From: Chloroflexota bacterium
GTDB lineage: Bacteria; Chloroflexota; UBA11872
DNA length: 36,674 nt
Assembly: GCA_022820025.1 (NCBI GenBank)
Contig: JAJEGF010000003.1
Coordinates: 1-36,674, forward strand
Direction: 5' to 3'
The position numbers were made by a program, and so were the translations under genes. Positions 26,013-33,446 of the stretch are shown in pieces; the stretch's first letter is position 1, and every line of letters begins with the position of its first letter. Under the pieces are notes generated by a model. The model was not told the DNA's origin. It saw only the letters and a list, made by a program, of their open reading frames with translations, and made no database searches.

Positions 26013-26308
26013 CCGCCGGATACCGGGGGGATGAGGGCCAGTTCGTCGCCGTCCGACAAGGGGGCGTCGGCGGTCACGAAGGCCTCGTTGACCGCGAACG
26101 ACACGTGCGGGGCACGGACAGCCAGGTCGGGCACATCAGTTGCCATGTCGCGCAGGGCGTCGGCAATGGTGGAGCCGGCAGGTAGGTTCAGATTGCGCCG
26201 GCGTTCGCCCATCAGGTCGGCTAGCGAGGCGAAGAACAAGACGCGCACGCTGATCGCGGCGGGCGCCTCAGCGGGCGATGCGGACGGCGGGGGCTTGGTT
26301 TCGGCCAT
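26009..26308 (-). CDS. moaD: Molybdopterin synthase sulfur carrier subunit MoaD
   Basis: A 99-residue ubiquitin-fold protein ending in the diagnostic Gly-Gly (LALIPPVSGG), whose C-terminal glycine is adenylated and thiocarboxylated to carry sulfur for MoaE. The fold begins at about residue 19 (ISVRVLFFASLADLMG), after an N-terminal extension rich in proline and alanine that most MoaD proteins lack. A later start at a non-ATG codon is possible. It overlaps moaE and is divergent from the mog/moaB gene across a 76-base gap. Confidence 0.95.
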   Translation of the reverse strand: MAETKPPPSASPAEAPAAISVRVLFFASLADLMGERRRNLNLPAGSTIADALRDMATDVPDLAVRAPHVSFAVNEAFVTADAPLSDGDELALIPPVSGG

Positions 26309-26343
26309 TATTCGAGCCTACCAGCGGCGGCCAATTCGCTGGG

Positions 26344-26349
26344 TATGAT
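26344..26349 (+). promoter_or_regulatory. Candidate -10 element before mog/moaB gene
   Basis: TATGAT, one mismatch from the sigma-70 -10 consensus, lies 35 bases before the GTG start of the Mog/MoaB gene in the short divergent gap with moaD. No good -35 hexamer is visible 17 bases upstream. Transcription would start near 26356 with a leader of about 30 bases. Confidence 0.3.
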
Positions 26350-26384
26350 TTCCGGTCCGAATCTGTCGCCAAGGCGAGAGCCGC

Positions 26385-26921
26385 GTGAGTCACGACCATC
26401 GGCACGACGCATCCGCATCGACGCGCGAGCACCGCCACGAAGCCGAGGGGATTGGCGCGGTGCCCTGCGCCGTGATTGTGATCAGCGACAGCCGAACGGA
26501 GCGGACCGATCGTTCGGGGCGAACGGCGGCCGCCCTCATCGAAACCGGCGGGCACGAGGTCATCCACGAGGCCCTGATCCGCAACGAGGCCGGCGACATT
26601 CAGGCGGCGGTCAAGGCCGCCATCGATGCCGGAAGCCGGTTCGTGTTTTGCACGGGCGGCACGGGGCTGGGCGACCGGGACATCACGGTGGACACGGTGA
26701 CGCCGATGTTGGACAAGGTGCTTGACGGCTACGGGGAATGGTTCCGGCGGGCGAGCTGGGACCAGATCGGCGCCGCGTCGATTTTGTCGCGAGCGGTGGC
26801 CGGCAAGTATCGGCGGGCGCTGGTCGTGTGCTCGCCCGGGTCGACGGCGGCGGTGGAACTGGCGCTGGGCGATCTGCTGGTGCCGGAGTTGCGGCACCTC
26901 ATTCGCGAAGTCTCGCGCTAG
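26385..26921 (+). CDS. Mog/MoaB-type molybdopterin adenylyltransferase
   Basis: A 178-residue MogA/MoaB-family protein, which adenylylates molybdopterin before metal insertion. Motifs: AVIVISDSRTERTDRSG near 30-46, the FCTGGTGLGDRDITVDTV loop for molybdopterin binding, and GYGEWFRRASWDQIGAASILSRAVAG. The first 20 residues carry six histidines in HDHRHD and REHRHEAEG patterns, an unusual tail that could bind a metal ion. The start is GTG 26385 with AAGG about ten bases upstream; an earlier in-frame start was not needed. It is divergent from moaD-moaE, so the three genes form a split molybdopterin locus. moaA, moaC and moeA are not in the window. Confidence 0.92.
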   Translation: MSHDHRHDASASTREHRHEAEGIGAVPCAVIVISDSRTERTDRSGRTAAALIETGGHEVIHEALIRNEAGDIQAAVKAAIDAGSRFVFCTGGTGLGDRDITVDTVTPMLDKVLDGYGEWFRRASWDQIGAASILSRAVAGKYRRALVVCSPGSTAAVELALGDLLVPELRHLIREVSR

Positions 26922-26931
26922 TCCAAGCCCT

Positions 26932-27465
26932 TTACGACTCGGCTTCGTCGTCCTCGGCGGGCACCCAGTTGAGACCGTCGGGAGGAATCTGCTCGAGTTC
27001 GGCGAGGGAGTCCAGGTGGTCGATAAAAAGCACGCCGTTGAGGTGGTCGATTTCGTGCTGGAGGGCCTGCGCCAGCAGGCCCCGGGCGTCAAGGCGGGCC
27101 GGCCGGCCGTCGATTCCGGTGTACGTCACGGTAGCGCTACGCGCCCGCTCAACGGGAGCGCGGAAGCCCGGCAGCGAGAGGCAGCCCTCGGACATTTCCT
27201 CGCGCTCGCCCAGCCGGCGCACCTCGGGGTTGACCAGGACGTAGGGCACGCCCGCCTGCGGGTCCTTCTTATCGGGGGGGAGCTCAATGACGACCAGCCG
27301 CAGGAGTTCCCCGACCTGCGGCGCCGCAAGTCCAATACCCAGGTTGGCGTGCATGGTGGCGAACATGTCGTCGACCAGCGCCTCGACTTCAGGCGTGATA
27401 CTGGCAATCGGTTCCGCGACCTCTCGAAGTACGGGGTCGGGGAGTTCGAGAACTCGACGGAGCAT
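26932..27465 (-). CDS. def: Peptide deformylase
   Basis: Removes the N-terminal formyl group from new proteins using a metal ion. The three family motifs are intact in the 177-residue product: GIGLAAPQVG at 43-52, EGCLSLPG at 93-100 with the metal ligand C95, and QHEIDHLNG at 136-144 with H137, E138 and H141. The C-terminal tail, PPDGLNWVPAEDDEAES, is acidic. It converges with the mog/moaB gene (ten-base gap) and lies upstream of no other minus-strand gene, so it is probably transcribed alone. Length and motifs leave little doubt. Confidence 0.97.
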   Translation of the reverse strand: MLRRVLELPDPVLREVAEPIASITPEVEALVDDMFATMHANLGIGLAAPQVGELLRLVVIELPPDKKDPQAGVPYVLVNPEVRRLGEREEMSEGCLSLPGFRAPVERARSATVTYTGIDGRPARLDARGLLAQALQHEIDHLNGVLFIDHLDSLAELEQIPPDGLNWVPAEDDEAES

Positions 27466-27550
27466 GACGCGATGCTAGCAGCGGCCCGGCCCAGCGCCGA
27501 TCAGTCAGACTTGCGGGTGCTTGCAGGATTCCCGTGCTCGGGACGCCCCA

Positions 27551-28129
27551 ATGGGCGTTGCTGACGACGTCCAGGTCGCCAAGTTGCCGGCGGCCATTCG
27601 CACGCGCCGCCTGACGCTGCGCCGGGTGCGCCTGGAGGACGCGGACGATGTCTTCAGTTTCGCCTGCGAGGACATCTGGATGCGGCTGCTACCGGAGGCG
27701 CGGCAGCCGTACCAGCGACGTGACGCGGAGCGCTGGGTTGCCCGGCGCTTCCTGGCGCACTGGCCAACCGAGCCGACCTGGGCCATTGAGTTCGATGGCC
27801 GAATGGTGGGCTGGGTTGGGCTAAATGTCGAGCCCGAGCACGCGCAAGCCGAATTGAGCTACGCCATGCGGCCTGACCTTCGAGGCCAGGGCCTGGCGAC
27901 GGAGGCTGTCCGCGCGGTGGTGGATCGCGTGTTCCTGGATTCGCCGCTGGGCAAGGTCTGGGCGCGCGTGGATACGCCAAACGCTGCGTCAATTCGGGTG
28001 CTGGAGAAGCTGCGGCTGCAACGCGAGGCGGTCATGCGTCGGTGCCTTGTACGTCACGGCGAACTGATCGACCTGGCGGTCTACGTGTTGCTGCGAACGG
28101 AGTGGACCCCGAGGCCGCTCGACTCATGA
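27551..28129 (+). CDS. GNAT acetyltransferase (RimJ-like), first of tandem pair
   Basis: A 192-residue acetyltransferase of the RimJ/RimL type, which transfers acetyl from acetyl-CoA to an amine. The opening RTRRLTLRRVRLEDADDV, the acetyl-CoA loop MRPDLRGQGLATEAVRAVVD (R/Q-x-x-G-x-G/A pattern) and the C-terminal NAASIRVLEKLRLQREAVMR are characteristic. ATG 27551 is used; the frame extends to a TTG at 27521, which adds ten residues with no family similarity. It ends in ATGA overlapping the start of a clear paralogue, so the pair arose by tandem duplication and is co-translated. The natural substrate is unknown. Confidence 0.9.
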   Translation: MGVADDVQVAKLPAAIRTRRLTLRRVRLEDADDVFSFACEDIWMRLLPEARQPYQRRDAERWVARRFLAHWPTEPTWAIEFDGRMVGWVGLNVEPEHAQAELSYAMRPDLRGQGLATEAVRAVVDRVFLDSPLGKVWARVDTPNAASIRVLEKLRLQREAVMRRCLVRHGELIDLAVYVLLRTEWTPRPLDS

Positions 28130-28689
28130 GCGGTGTCCCGGTGTTGCCAGAGCGAATCGAAACGGAGCGGCTGGTGCTGCGCCGGTGGTCGCTGGCGGAT
28201 GCGGACGACGTGCTGGCATACGCCGCCGATCCGGAGTGGTCGCGGTTTCTGCCGGTTCCCAAGCCTTACGAGCGGCGCCATGCCGAGGAGGCGGTGGCCG
28301 GGTGGGTGCTGGAGGACTGGTCGACGCATCCGGACTGGGCGATCGAGGTCGCGGGGCGCGCGTCGGGCGGGATCAACCTGCGACTCAATCATCAGCAGCG
28401 GAACGCCGAAATGGGTTATGCGCTGGCGCGGCGTCACTGGGGACGCGGGTATATGACGGAAGCAGCGCGCGCTGTGATCGATGCGGCGTTCGCGTCGCTG
28501 CCCGATTTGGCCCGGATACAGGCGGGGGCGAATGCGCGGAACACGGCCTCGATTCGGGTGATGGAGAAGCTGGGGATGACGCACGAAGGGACCATCCGGC
28601 ACGCGCCACGAGGCTCGGAGCCGCATGCCAACGAATCAGGCGTGATCTACGCGATCCTGCGGGACGAGTGGAGCCCGATCACCGGCTGA
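28126..28689 (+). CDS. GNAT acetyltransferase (RimJ-like), second of tandem pair
   Basis: A 187-residue paralogue of the preceding gene. The two share RLVLRRWSLADADDV, the PxPYERRxAE stretch (PKPYERRHAEEAV versus RQPYQRRDAERWV), the acetyl-CoA loop (RRHWGRGYMTEAARAVIDAAF) and NTASIRVMEKLGMTHEGTIR. The start ATG 28126 overlaps the stop of the first copy by four bases; the frame is open further upstream inside that gene, but coupling decides the start. Sequence divergence between the copies is considerable, so the duplication is old and the substrates may differ. Confidence 0.9.
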   Translation: MSGVPVLPERIETERLVLRRWSLADADDVLAYAADPEWSRFLPVPKPYERRHAEEAVAGWVLEDWSTHPDWAIEVAGRASGGINLRLNHQQRNAEMGYALARRHWGRGYMTEAARAVIDAAFASLPDLARIQAGANARNTASIRVMEKLGMTHEGTIRHAPRGSEPHANESGVIYAILRDEWSPITG

Positions 28690-28718
28690 CGGGTTGCCTT
28701 AACCGGCGTTACGGGGTT

Positions 28719-29552
28719 CTACAGATTCAGTCCGGCGAAGAAGACCCAGTAGTAGATGAGGTAGCCGCCCGCCCCGACCAAAAACAGCGAACTGGCGCGG
28801 TGGACGTGCGGCAGGGCTCCGCGCAGGAAGCGGGCCACGGCGTCGCGGAATATGGCCGCGCCAATGGTGACGGCGATGACGACGACGCCCATGCCAAGGG
28901 CGAAGGCGAGAAATTGGCTGAAGGATGCCAGGAAACCAGCAGCGCCCAGGGCGCCTCCGACCACGACCAGAAATATCGGCAGCGTGCAACTGAGCGAGCC
29001 GACGGCATAGCCGAGTCCGAAGACGAAGGCGTTGCCGAGGTTGCGCTGCGGCGTGACCTGGATTCGGCTGGCCGCCAGCACGCCGATGTAGCGGTGGGTG
29101 ATGAGCAGGTAGGCGCCGAAGATCACCATCAGCACGCCGACCGTGAGCCCGAGGAACGGAAAGACACGGCTGAGAAAGTTGCCGCCCGCGGCGATGACCG
29201 CGCCGACCGCGGCGAAGATCAGGACGAAACCGAGCGTGGCCATCAACCCCACGGCCAGCGCCCGTCCAACGCGGCGGAAACCGGAAAGCTGGTCGTAGCC
29301 CTCTTCCTGAGTTCCCAACTGGTACGCCACGTAGCCCGGCAGCATGAAGAAGCCGCAGGGATTGACGCTGGCGACGACACCGGCGGCGGCGGCGAACCCG
29401 ATCGGCAATGCCCCCGCGAAGTCGGATACGGCGGCCTCGGCGTTTGCCTGGATCGATATGAGCGCCCCGATCAGCACGGCGACCAGCAATCCCGGTACGC
29501 CGTAGCTCAATGTTGTCCCGACCCAGGGACTGCGCGCCGATCCAACGCTCAC
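28719..29552 (-). CDS. CcdA/DsbD-type thiol-disulfide transmembrane protein
   Basis: A 277-residue membrane protein of the CcdA family, which passes reducing equivalents from cytoplasmic thioredoxin across the membrane to extracytoplasmic thioredoxins. The two redox cysteines are C66 in VNPCGFFMLP and C189 in GSLSCTLPIF, each in a helix start as expected. Six or seven hydrophobic helices are visible, including an extra one at the N-terminus (about 15-35). It lies 12 bases downstream of a TlpA-type lipoprotein gene on the same strand, so the two probably form a reductive pair, serving cytochrome c maturation or similar reduction outside the membrane. No ccs or ccm genes are in the window. Confidence 0.93.
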   Translation of the reverse strand: MSVGSARSPWVGTTLSYGVPGLLVAVLIGALISIQANAEAAVSDFAGALPIGFAAAAGVVASVNPCGFFMLPGYVAYQLGTQEEGYDQLSGFRRVGRALAVGLMATLGFVLIFAAVGAVIAAGGNFLSRVFPFLGLTVGVLMVIFGAYLLITHRYIGVLAASRIQVTPQRNLGNAFVFGLGYAVGSLSCTLPIFLVVVGGALGAAGFLASFSQFLAFALGMGVVVIAVTIGAAIFRDAVARFLRGALPHVHRASSLFLVGAGGYLIYYWVFFAGLNL

Positions 29553-29564
29553 AACGCGGTCACC

Positions 29565-30182
29565 TCAGCCTCCGGACGCCTGAAGCAGCTCGTCGATCAG
29601 ATCGTTCAGCGCCGCCTCGTCCAGGCTTCCCGTCCACTGGCGAACAATCTGGGACTGCGTCGTGATGAAGAGGGTGGAGGGCATGCCCAGGACCTGGTAT
29701 CGCTGCATGACGGTGGCGTCCGACGTGGTTCCCACGGGGTAGGTTACGCCTAATTCCTGGGCCAGCGCCTCGCCCTCGGCGCGCGTGCCCAGGTTAATGA
29801 GCGGGCCAACGTCCAACCCCACCAGCAAGACGCGGTCCCTGGCGGCCTGCCACGCGTGATCGAACTCCGGCATTTCCACCCGGCAGGGGGGGCATTGCGC
29901 CGCCCAGAAGTTGAGGACCACCGGCTTACCGGCCGCAATGATCTGGCTGAACTGGACGGTTTCGCCGCCAACCAGGTCCGCCCCCTGGTAGGTCTCGAAT
30001 GGGAAGTCGGCCGCGGGGCGCGCCTCGCCCGCGGGGAATCCGGAGACGTCGGTTGAGGCCGCGGTTGTCGGCGCAGGCGTGGATTCGGAAACCGCGGTCT
30101 CGCCGCAGGCCGTGAGAATCACTCCCACGCCGATTCCGGCCAATACCCGACGTCGCCCGACTTCGCTCCGGCGTGCGCGCAT
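29565..30182 (-). CDS. TlpA-like thioredoxin lipoprotein
   Basis: A 205-residue membrane-anchored thiol-disulfide oxidoreductase. The signal segment GRRRVLAGIGVGVILTAC ends in a good lipobox (LTAC, C26), then a Ser/Thr linker, and the thioredoxin fold with NFWAAQCPPCRVEMP (C97 and C100). The cis-proline loop is LGMPSTLFIT. The twin or triple arginine before the hydrophobic run could suit Tat export, though the rest of the Tat motif is poor. ATG 30182 gives a normal signal peptide, whereas the longer frame to 30221 adds 13 residues with no support. It is upstream of ccdA with a 12-base gap and divergent from a second TlpA-type gene. Confidence 0.92.
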   Translation of the reverse strand: MRARRSEVGRRRVLAGIGVGVILTACGETAVSESTPAPTTAASTDVSGFPAGEARPAADFPFETYQGADLVGGETVQFSQIIAAGKPVVLNFWAAQCPPCRVEMPEFDHAWQAARDRVLLVGLDVGPLINLGTRAEGEALAQELGVTYPVGTTSDATVMQRYQVLGMPSTLFITTQSQIVRQWTGSLDEAALNDLIDELLQASGG

Positions 30183-30346
30183 GCAGTCCGCCCCGAGTGC
30201 TGCCCGTAGGCAATTATTCAAACATTCTGCGGTGCAACGCGAGTCGGCGGTGGTGAGATCGCCTACACAGGCGGCCAGATTGCGTCGCGGCTATGCTCGA
30301 ATTCGCCGACTGTCGGCACGGATCACGATTCAGGAGCAGCCAGCCG

Positions 30347-30937
30347 GTGGAACCGACTCAGCCTCAGCGGCTTACGGCGCCGCAACTCGCGGCGGCGATC
30401 GCCGGCGTGGCGGCGCTGGTGGCGTTGATCGTGGTGATCGGGCTGGTTATGCAGGGCGGAAACGAGAGGAGCGGCCTGGGGATCATCTCGATCGGCCGCG
30501 CCACGGACGTCCGGCCGCGACCGGCGCCCGACTTTGTGCTGACGTCGTTCGACGGCCAGCGGATTCAACTCTCGGATTATCGGGGGCGGATCGTTGTATT
30601 GAACTTCTGGGCCACCTGGTGCCCGCCGTGCCGCGTGGAAGCGCCGGTGCTGCAACGGGCGGCCGAGCGGCTGGAGTCGGCCGGCGTGACCCTCCTGGGC
30701 ATCGACGTCTGGGACGACGAGGCCGCGGCCATCGAGTTTCTCAACGAGTTGGGCGTGACCTATCCGAACGCCGAAGACGCCACGCGACTGATTCCTGTGG
30801 AGTACGGCGTGACGGGGCTGCCTGAGACCTTCGTTATCGACCGCCAGGGTGTGCTGGTGCGCCGCTGGGTGGGCCCGCTGACCGACGAGGATCTGGACGA
30901 ACTGCTCGCGCCGGTGCTGGCCGCCGCCCCGGCCTAG
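30347..30937 (+). CDS. TlpA/ResA-like thioredoxin, membrane-anchored
   Basis: A 196-residue protein with a single N-terminal membrane helix (about 14-35), then a thioredoxin-fold domain with NFWATWCPPCRVEAP (C92 and C95) and the cis-proline loop VTGLPETFVID. This is the ResA/TlpA/CcmG layout, an extracytoplasmic reductant. GTG 30347 is chosen because AGGAG lies ten bases upstream, although the frame opens at ATG 30293. Its stop overlaps that of the convergent IscA-like gene (CTAG). It is divergent from the TlpA lipoprotein and ccdA, and the duplicate may supply a different target. It is anchored by a helix, whereas the neighbour is lipid-anchored. Confidence 0.92.
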   Translation: MEPTQPQRLTAPQLAAAIAGVAALVALIVVIGLVMQGGNERSGLGIISIGRATDVRPRPAPDFVLTSFDGQRIQLSDYRGRIVVLNFWATWCPPCRVEAPVLQRAAERLESAGVTLLGIDVWDDEAAAIEFLNELGVTYPNAEDATRLIPVEYGVTGLPETFVIDRQGVLVRRWVGPLTDEDLDELLAPVLAAAPA

Positions 30938-31284
30938 GCGTCCTCGTCGCGCGTCGGTCGGAGCGTGAAGCCGGCTCGTCCACCCGTGGTCTGAATGGCC
31001 AGCGTGCGTCCGGCCAGGGCGTCGGCCACCTCCGGCTCAGCTACCAGGATGACTTGACCGTCGAAGACGACTTTGCGATCGCCCTCCCAGATGTCGCTCA
31101 GGGAAAGCCGCATCCGGTTGGATGTATCGAGCGAGATTCGGATGGCGCGGACCAGATCCTCGCTTCCGTTGTCGTCCTGAAGCGCCGTATGCAGCGCGAG
31201 GGCGGCCTCGGGCGTCACGGTAAGTTCGCCGGCGGCGGTTGAGGGCGGGTCCGACGACTCAGGCGTAGAGATCGCTGACCTCAA
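30934..31284 (-). CDS. HesB/IscA-like domain protein without cysteines
   Basis: A 116-residue protein whose core reads LTVTPEAALALHTALQD, then EGDRKVVFDGQVILVAEPEV, and GRAGFTLRP. This follows the A-type iron-sulfur carrier (HesB/IscA/ErpA) order of helix, strands and the GF-x-L end. The three cluster-binding cysteines of that family are absent; the protein has no cysteine at all. It therefore cannot carry a cluster in the usual way and may have another role, as do other degenerate A-type domains. The TTG at 31284 lies inside the end of the upstream Gfo/Idh/MocA gene (26-base overlap). The start is uncertain, and the family call is moderate. Confidence 0.6.
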   Translation of the reverse strand: MRSAISTPESSDPPSTAAGELTVTPEAALALHTALQDDNGSEDLVRAIRISLDTSNRMRLSLSDIWEGDRKVVFDGQVILVAEPEVADALAGRTLAIQTTGGRAGFTLRPTRDEDA

Positions 31285-32329
31285 TCATGCGGCCGCCGGC
31301 CTCGGCGGATCGATAGGCGGCATCCAGCAGTTCAACGGAACGATGTCCGAACTCGGCCGGCGAACCGTTGGACTCGCGACCCAGGCAAACATCCACCAGG
31401 TTGGCGGCTGTCGTGAACCGGGGGTACGTGTCGTCGGCGGGCAGTTGGTCGCGCTCAATGGACCCGTCGCGCCGGTGAATCTCCAGCGCGCCGGTGATTG
31501 CGTCCAGCAGCACGTAGCCGTGCTCGCAGTAGGCGCGAACATCCAGTTGACCGGCGTCTCCAACCGGTACGTTGCCGGTGCCGGAGACGACGCCCAGCGC
31601 GCCGCTCTCGAATTCCACGGTCATCACGTCAACCAGATCGACAGGTACGTCGAACGAACTCATGAGCGCGCTAACACGCTTGGGACGAAGCCCGGTGACG
31701 AAGAACATCAGGCCCGAGGAGTGGGTGATCTGGAGGTGCCCCTGGCCGCCGCCGGAGAGTTCGGGGCGGGCGTACACGTCGCCGGGGCCGGCGACCGTCC
31801 AGTCGAACACCGGCTGGTAGGCGGCGTCATTGCCGCGATAGAACTCGACGACCATGGACGACTGGGTGCAGACGACATGCTGGATGGCGCCGAGTTCGCC
31901 CGAAGCCAGGACCTCGCGGGCGCGGACGGCGGTGCGCGTGAAGTGCCAGGGGTAGCCGATGATGAGTTCGACGCCCTGCGCCTCCGCGCGTCCGACCAGG
32001 TCGGCGGCGTGTTTGGCGGTCAACACCATCGGCTTTTCCAGCATGACGTTGAGACCGGCGTCCAGGCAGCGCGCCGCCACGTCGTAGTGGGCGGCATGCG
32101 GAATAGCAATGATTACGCCGTCAAGCTCGGTCTCGGCGAGCATGCTTTCCACGTCCACGTAGGCGGCCGGACCGGGAAAGGCCGTGGTGGCGCGCTCGCA
32201 GGCTTCTTCGCTGCGGTCGCAGATGGCGGCCAGGTGGCCGTGAGGATTCTCTATCAGGCCCGGAATGTGCGTGTAGGTGGACCACCAGCCGGCGCCGATG
32301 ACGCCGATGCGAGCTTGGCGAGCGGACAT
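31259..32329 (-). CDS. Gfo/Idh/MocA-family oxidoreductase
   Basis: A 356-residue NAD(P)-dependent dehydrogenase-like protein. Here the dinucleotide loop is regular (ARIGVIGAGWWSTYTHIP), followed by LEKPMVLT with the catalytic lysine of the EKP motif and a substrate domain containing ELSGGGQGHLQITHSSGLMFF. It is thus more canonical than the paralogue at 12050-13177. Typical substrates of the family are sugars, cyclitols and their phosphates; the true one is unknown. The stop overlaps the IscA-like gene, and the AttH-like gene ends 56 bases upstream of its start on the same strand. Confidence 0.93.
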   Translation of the reverse strand: MSARQARIGVIGAGWWSTYTHIPGLIENPHGHLAAICDRSEEACERATTAFPGPAAYVDVESMLAETELDGVIIAIPHAAHYDVAARCLDAGLNVMLEKPMVLTAKHAADLVGRAEAQGVELIIGYPWHFTRTAVRAREVLASGELGAIQHVVCTQSSMVVEFYRGNDAAYQPVFDWTVAGPGDVYARPELSGGGQGHLQITHSSGLMFFVTGLRPKRVSALMSSFDVPVDLVDVMTVEFESGALGVVSGTGNVPVGDAGQLDVRAYCEHGYVLLDAITGALEIHRRDGSIERDQLPADDTYPRFTTAANLVDVCLGRESNGSPAEFGHRSVELLDAAYRSAEAGGRMIEVSDLYA

Positions 32330-32384
32330 GTCTTTGGATTCCGTCAGATGAGCGCGGCCATCGATGGTACGCCGGACGGCCGCA

Positions 32385-33446
32385 TCACGCCGCAGGCGGC
32401 GGCCCGTAACCGGTCAGTTCCACGTAACCCAGGCCACCCTCGCCGCCGTCGCCGCTGACGTGGACGGCGCCTTCCCAATACACCACGCCGGTGCTGGCGC
32501 GGGTGTCAAGTTCCTGGTCGCGGAGCAATGGTTCCAGGTGCAAGCGCAAACCCTCGCCGGGCACTGAAATCGTCCAGCCGGACGGATAGACAACGCCCGT
32601 GTGCGGGCTGGTCCAGCGATCGGTGGCTCGGACTTCCAGTTCGTCGGCGCGAAGGTGCCTCGTTTCGCCGGCGGGGCCGACCAGGGTGCCGTATTGCAGC
32701 ACGGTGGCGCCGGACTCGTCGCGCACGACGGAGGCGGTGAAGTCGCGCCCGTCAGCCAGCTGCACGCTGTACCAATCCCAGCCGCCGGAGGTGACGGAAA
32801 TGAAGTCGCCCCACTGGTGGTCGATCCAGGCGGTGCCGGTCACCGGCCGCGGCAGGCCCCGGTCCAGCAGGACGCCGCGGACGGCGGCGCGGGTATAGGA
32901 GTAGTAGTAGCTCCAGCCGTACGGCGAGAAGTCCAGGATGCCCGTTTCGTTGTGGACGGCGGCCGGCTTAGAGGGGATGAGTTCCACCTGGAGCGCGACG
33001 GTGTCGAGTCCGGCGGATATGGAAAAGCCTCCCGGAACGTCGCGCAGGGTCCAGCCGTCGACGGAGAGGTCGAGGCCGGTCGGCTGGGCAGGCCGCGTCT
33101 CGAAGAGGTCGGCCACCTCCGTGCGCTCGCCGTAGTGGAAGCGCTGGCGGCCGACGTCGGTGACGGCAAAGTGCGCGGCGTATCCCGGCGGGGCGCCCTG
33201 GCGAATTGACTGGAAGATTGCGAATTCAAAGCCGAATGGGTCGCCTTCAGCCGTCTGCAGATGGCCGCTGACGTACCACCACTCGGTCAGGTTGGCGTGC
33301 GGGGCGTCGTCGCGGGGCAGATCGATGGGGGGCAGCGCGGAGGCATCGAACTGACTCGGCGGCGGCGCGGGCAGCGGCGGCGCCGCTTCTCCGCAGGCCA
33401 CCAGCAAGACCGCCACCAGAACCAGGCAAGAGGCGCGACGAATCAT
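32385..33446 (-). CDS. AttH/CrtC-like lipocalin-domain lipoprotein
   Basis: A 353-residue lipoprotein. The signal peptide MIRRASCLVLVAVLLVAC ends with a good lipobox (LVAC, C18). The mature part has the AttH/hydroxyneurosporene synthase (CrtC) signature: NLTEWWYVSGHLQTAEG near 52-68, GYAAHFAVTD, and TAWIDHQWGDFI in the middle. The fold is a pair of lipocalin-like barrels that bind hydrophobic ligands. Despite the CrtC name, no carotenoid genes are near. ATG 33446 overlaps the stop of the MMPL gene (ATGA), so it is translated with that transporter, and it may accept or pass on the lipid moved by it. Members of this family more often sit beside ABC exporters. Confidence 0.88.
   Translation of the reverse strand: MIRRASCLVLVAVLLVACGEAAPPLPAPPPSQFDASALPPIDLPRDDAPHANLTEWWYVSGHLQTAEGDPFGFEFAIFQSIRQGAPPGYAAHFAVTDVGRQRFHYGERTEVADLFETRPAQPTGLDLSVDGWTLRDVPGGFSISAGLDTVALQVELIPSKPAAVHNETGILDFSPYGWSYYYSYTRAAVRGVLLDRGLPRPVTGTAWIDHQWGDFISVTSGGWDWYSVQLADGRDFTASVVRDESGATVLQYGTLVGPAGETRHLRADELEVRATDRWTSPHTGVVYPSGWTISVPGEGLRLHLEPLLRDQELDTRASTGVVYWEGAVHVSGDGGEGGLGYVELTGYGPPPAA

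Noticed and set aside
28185-29753. Plus-strand frame of 522 codons
   Set aside because: It runs through the second GNAT gene in another frame and antisense through ccdA. No family similarity is visible.
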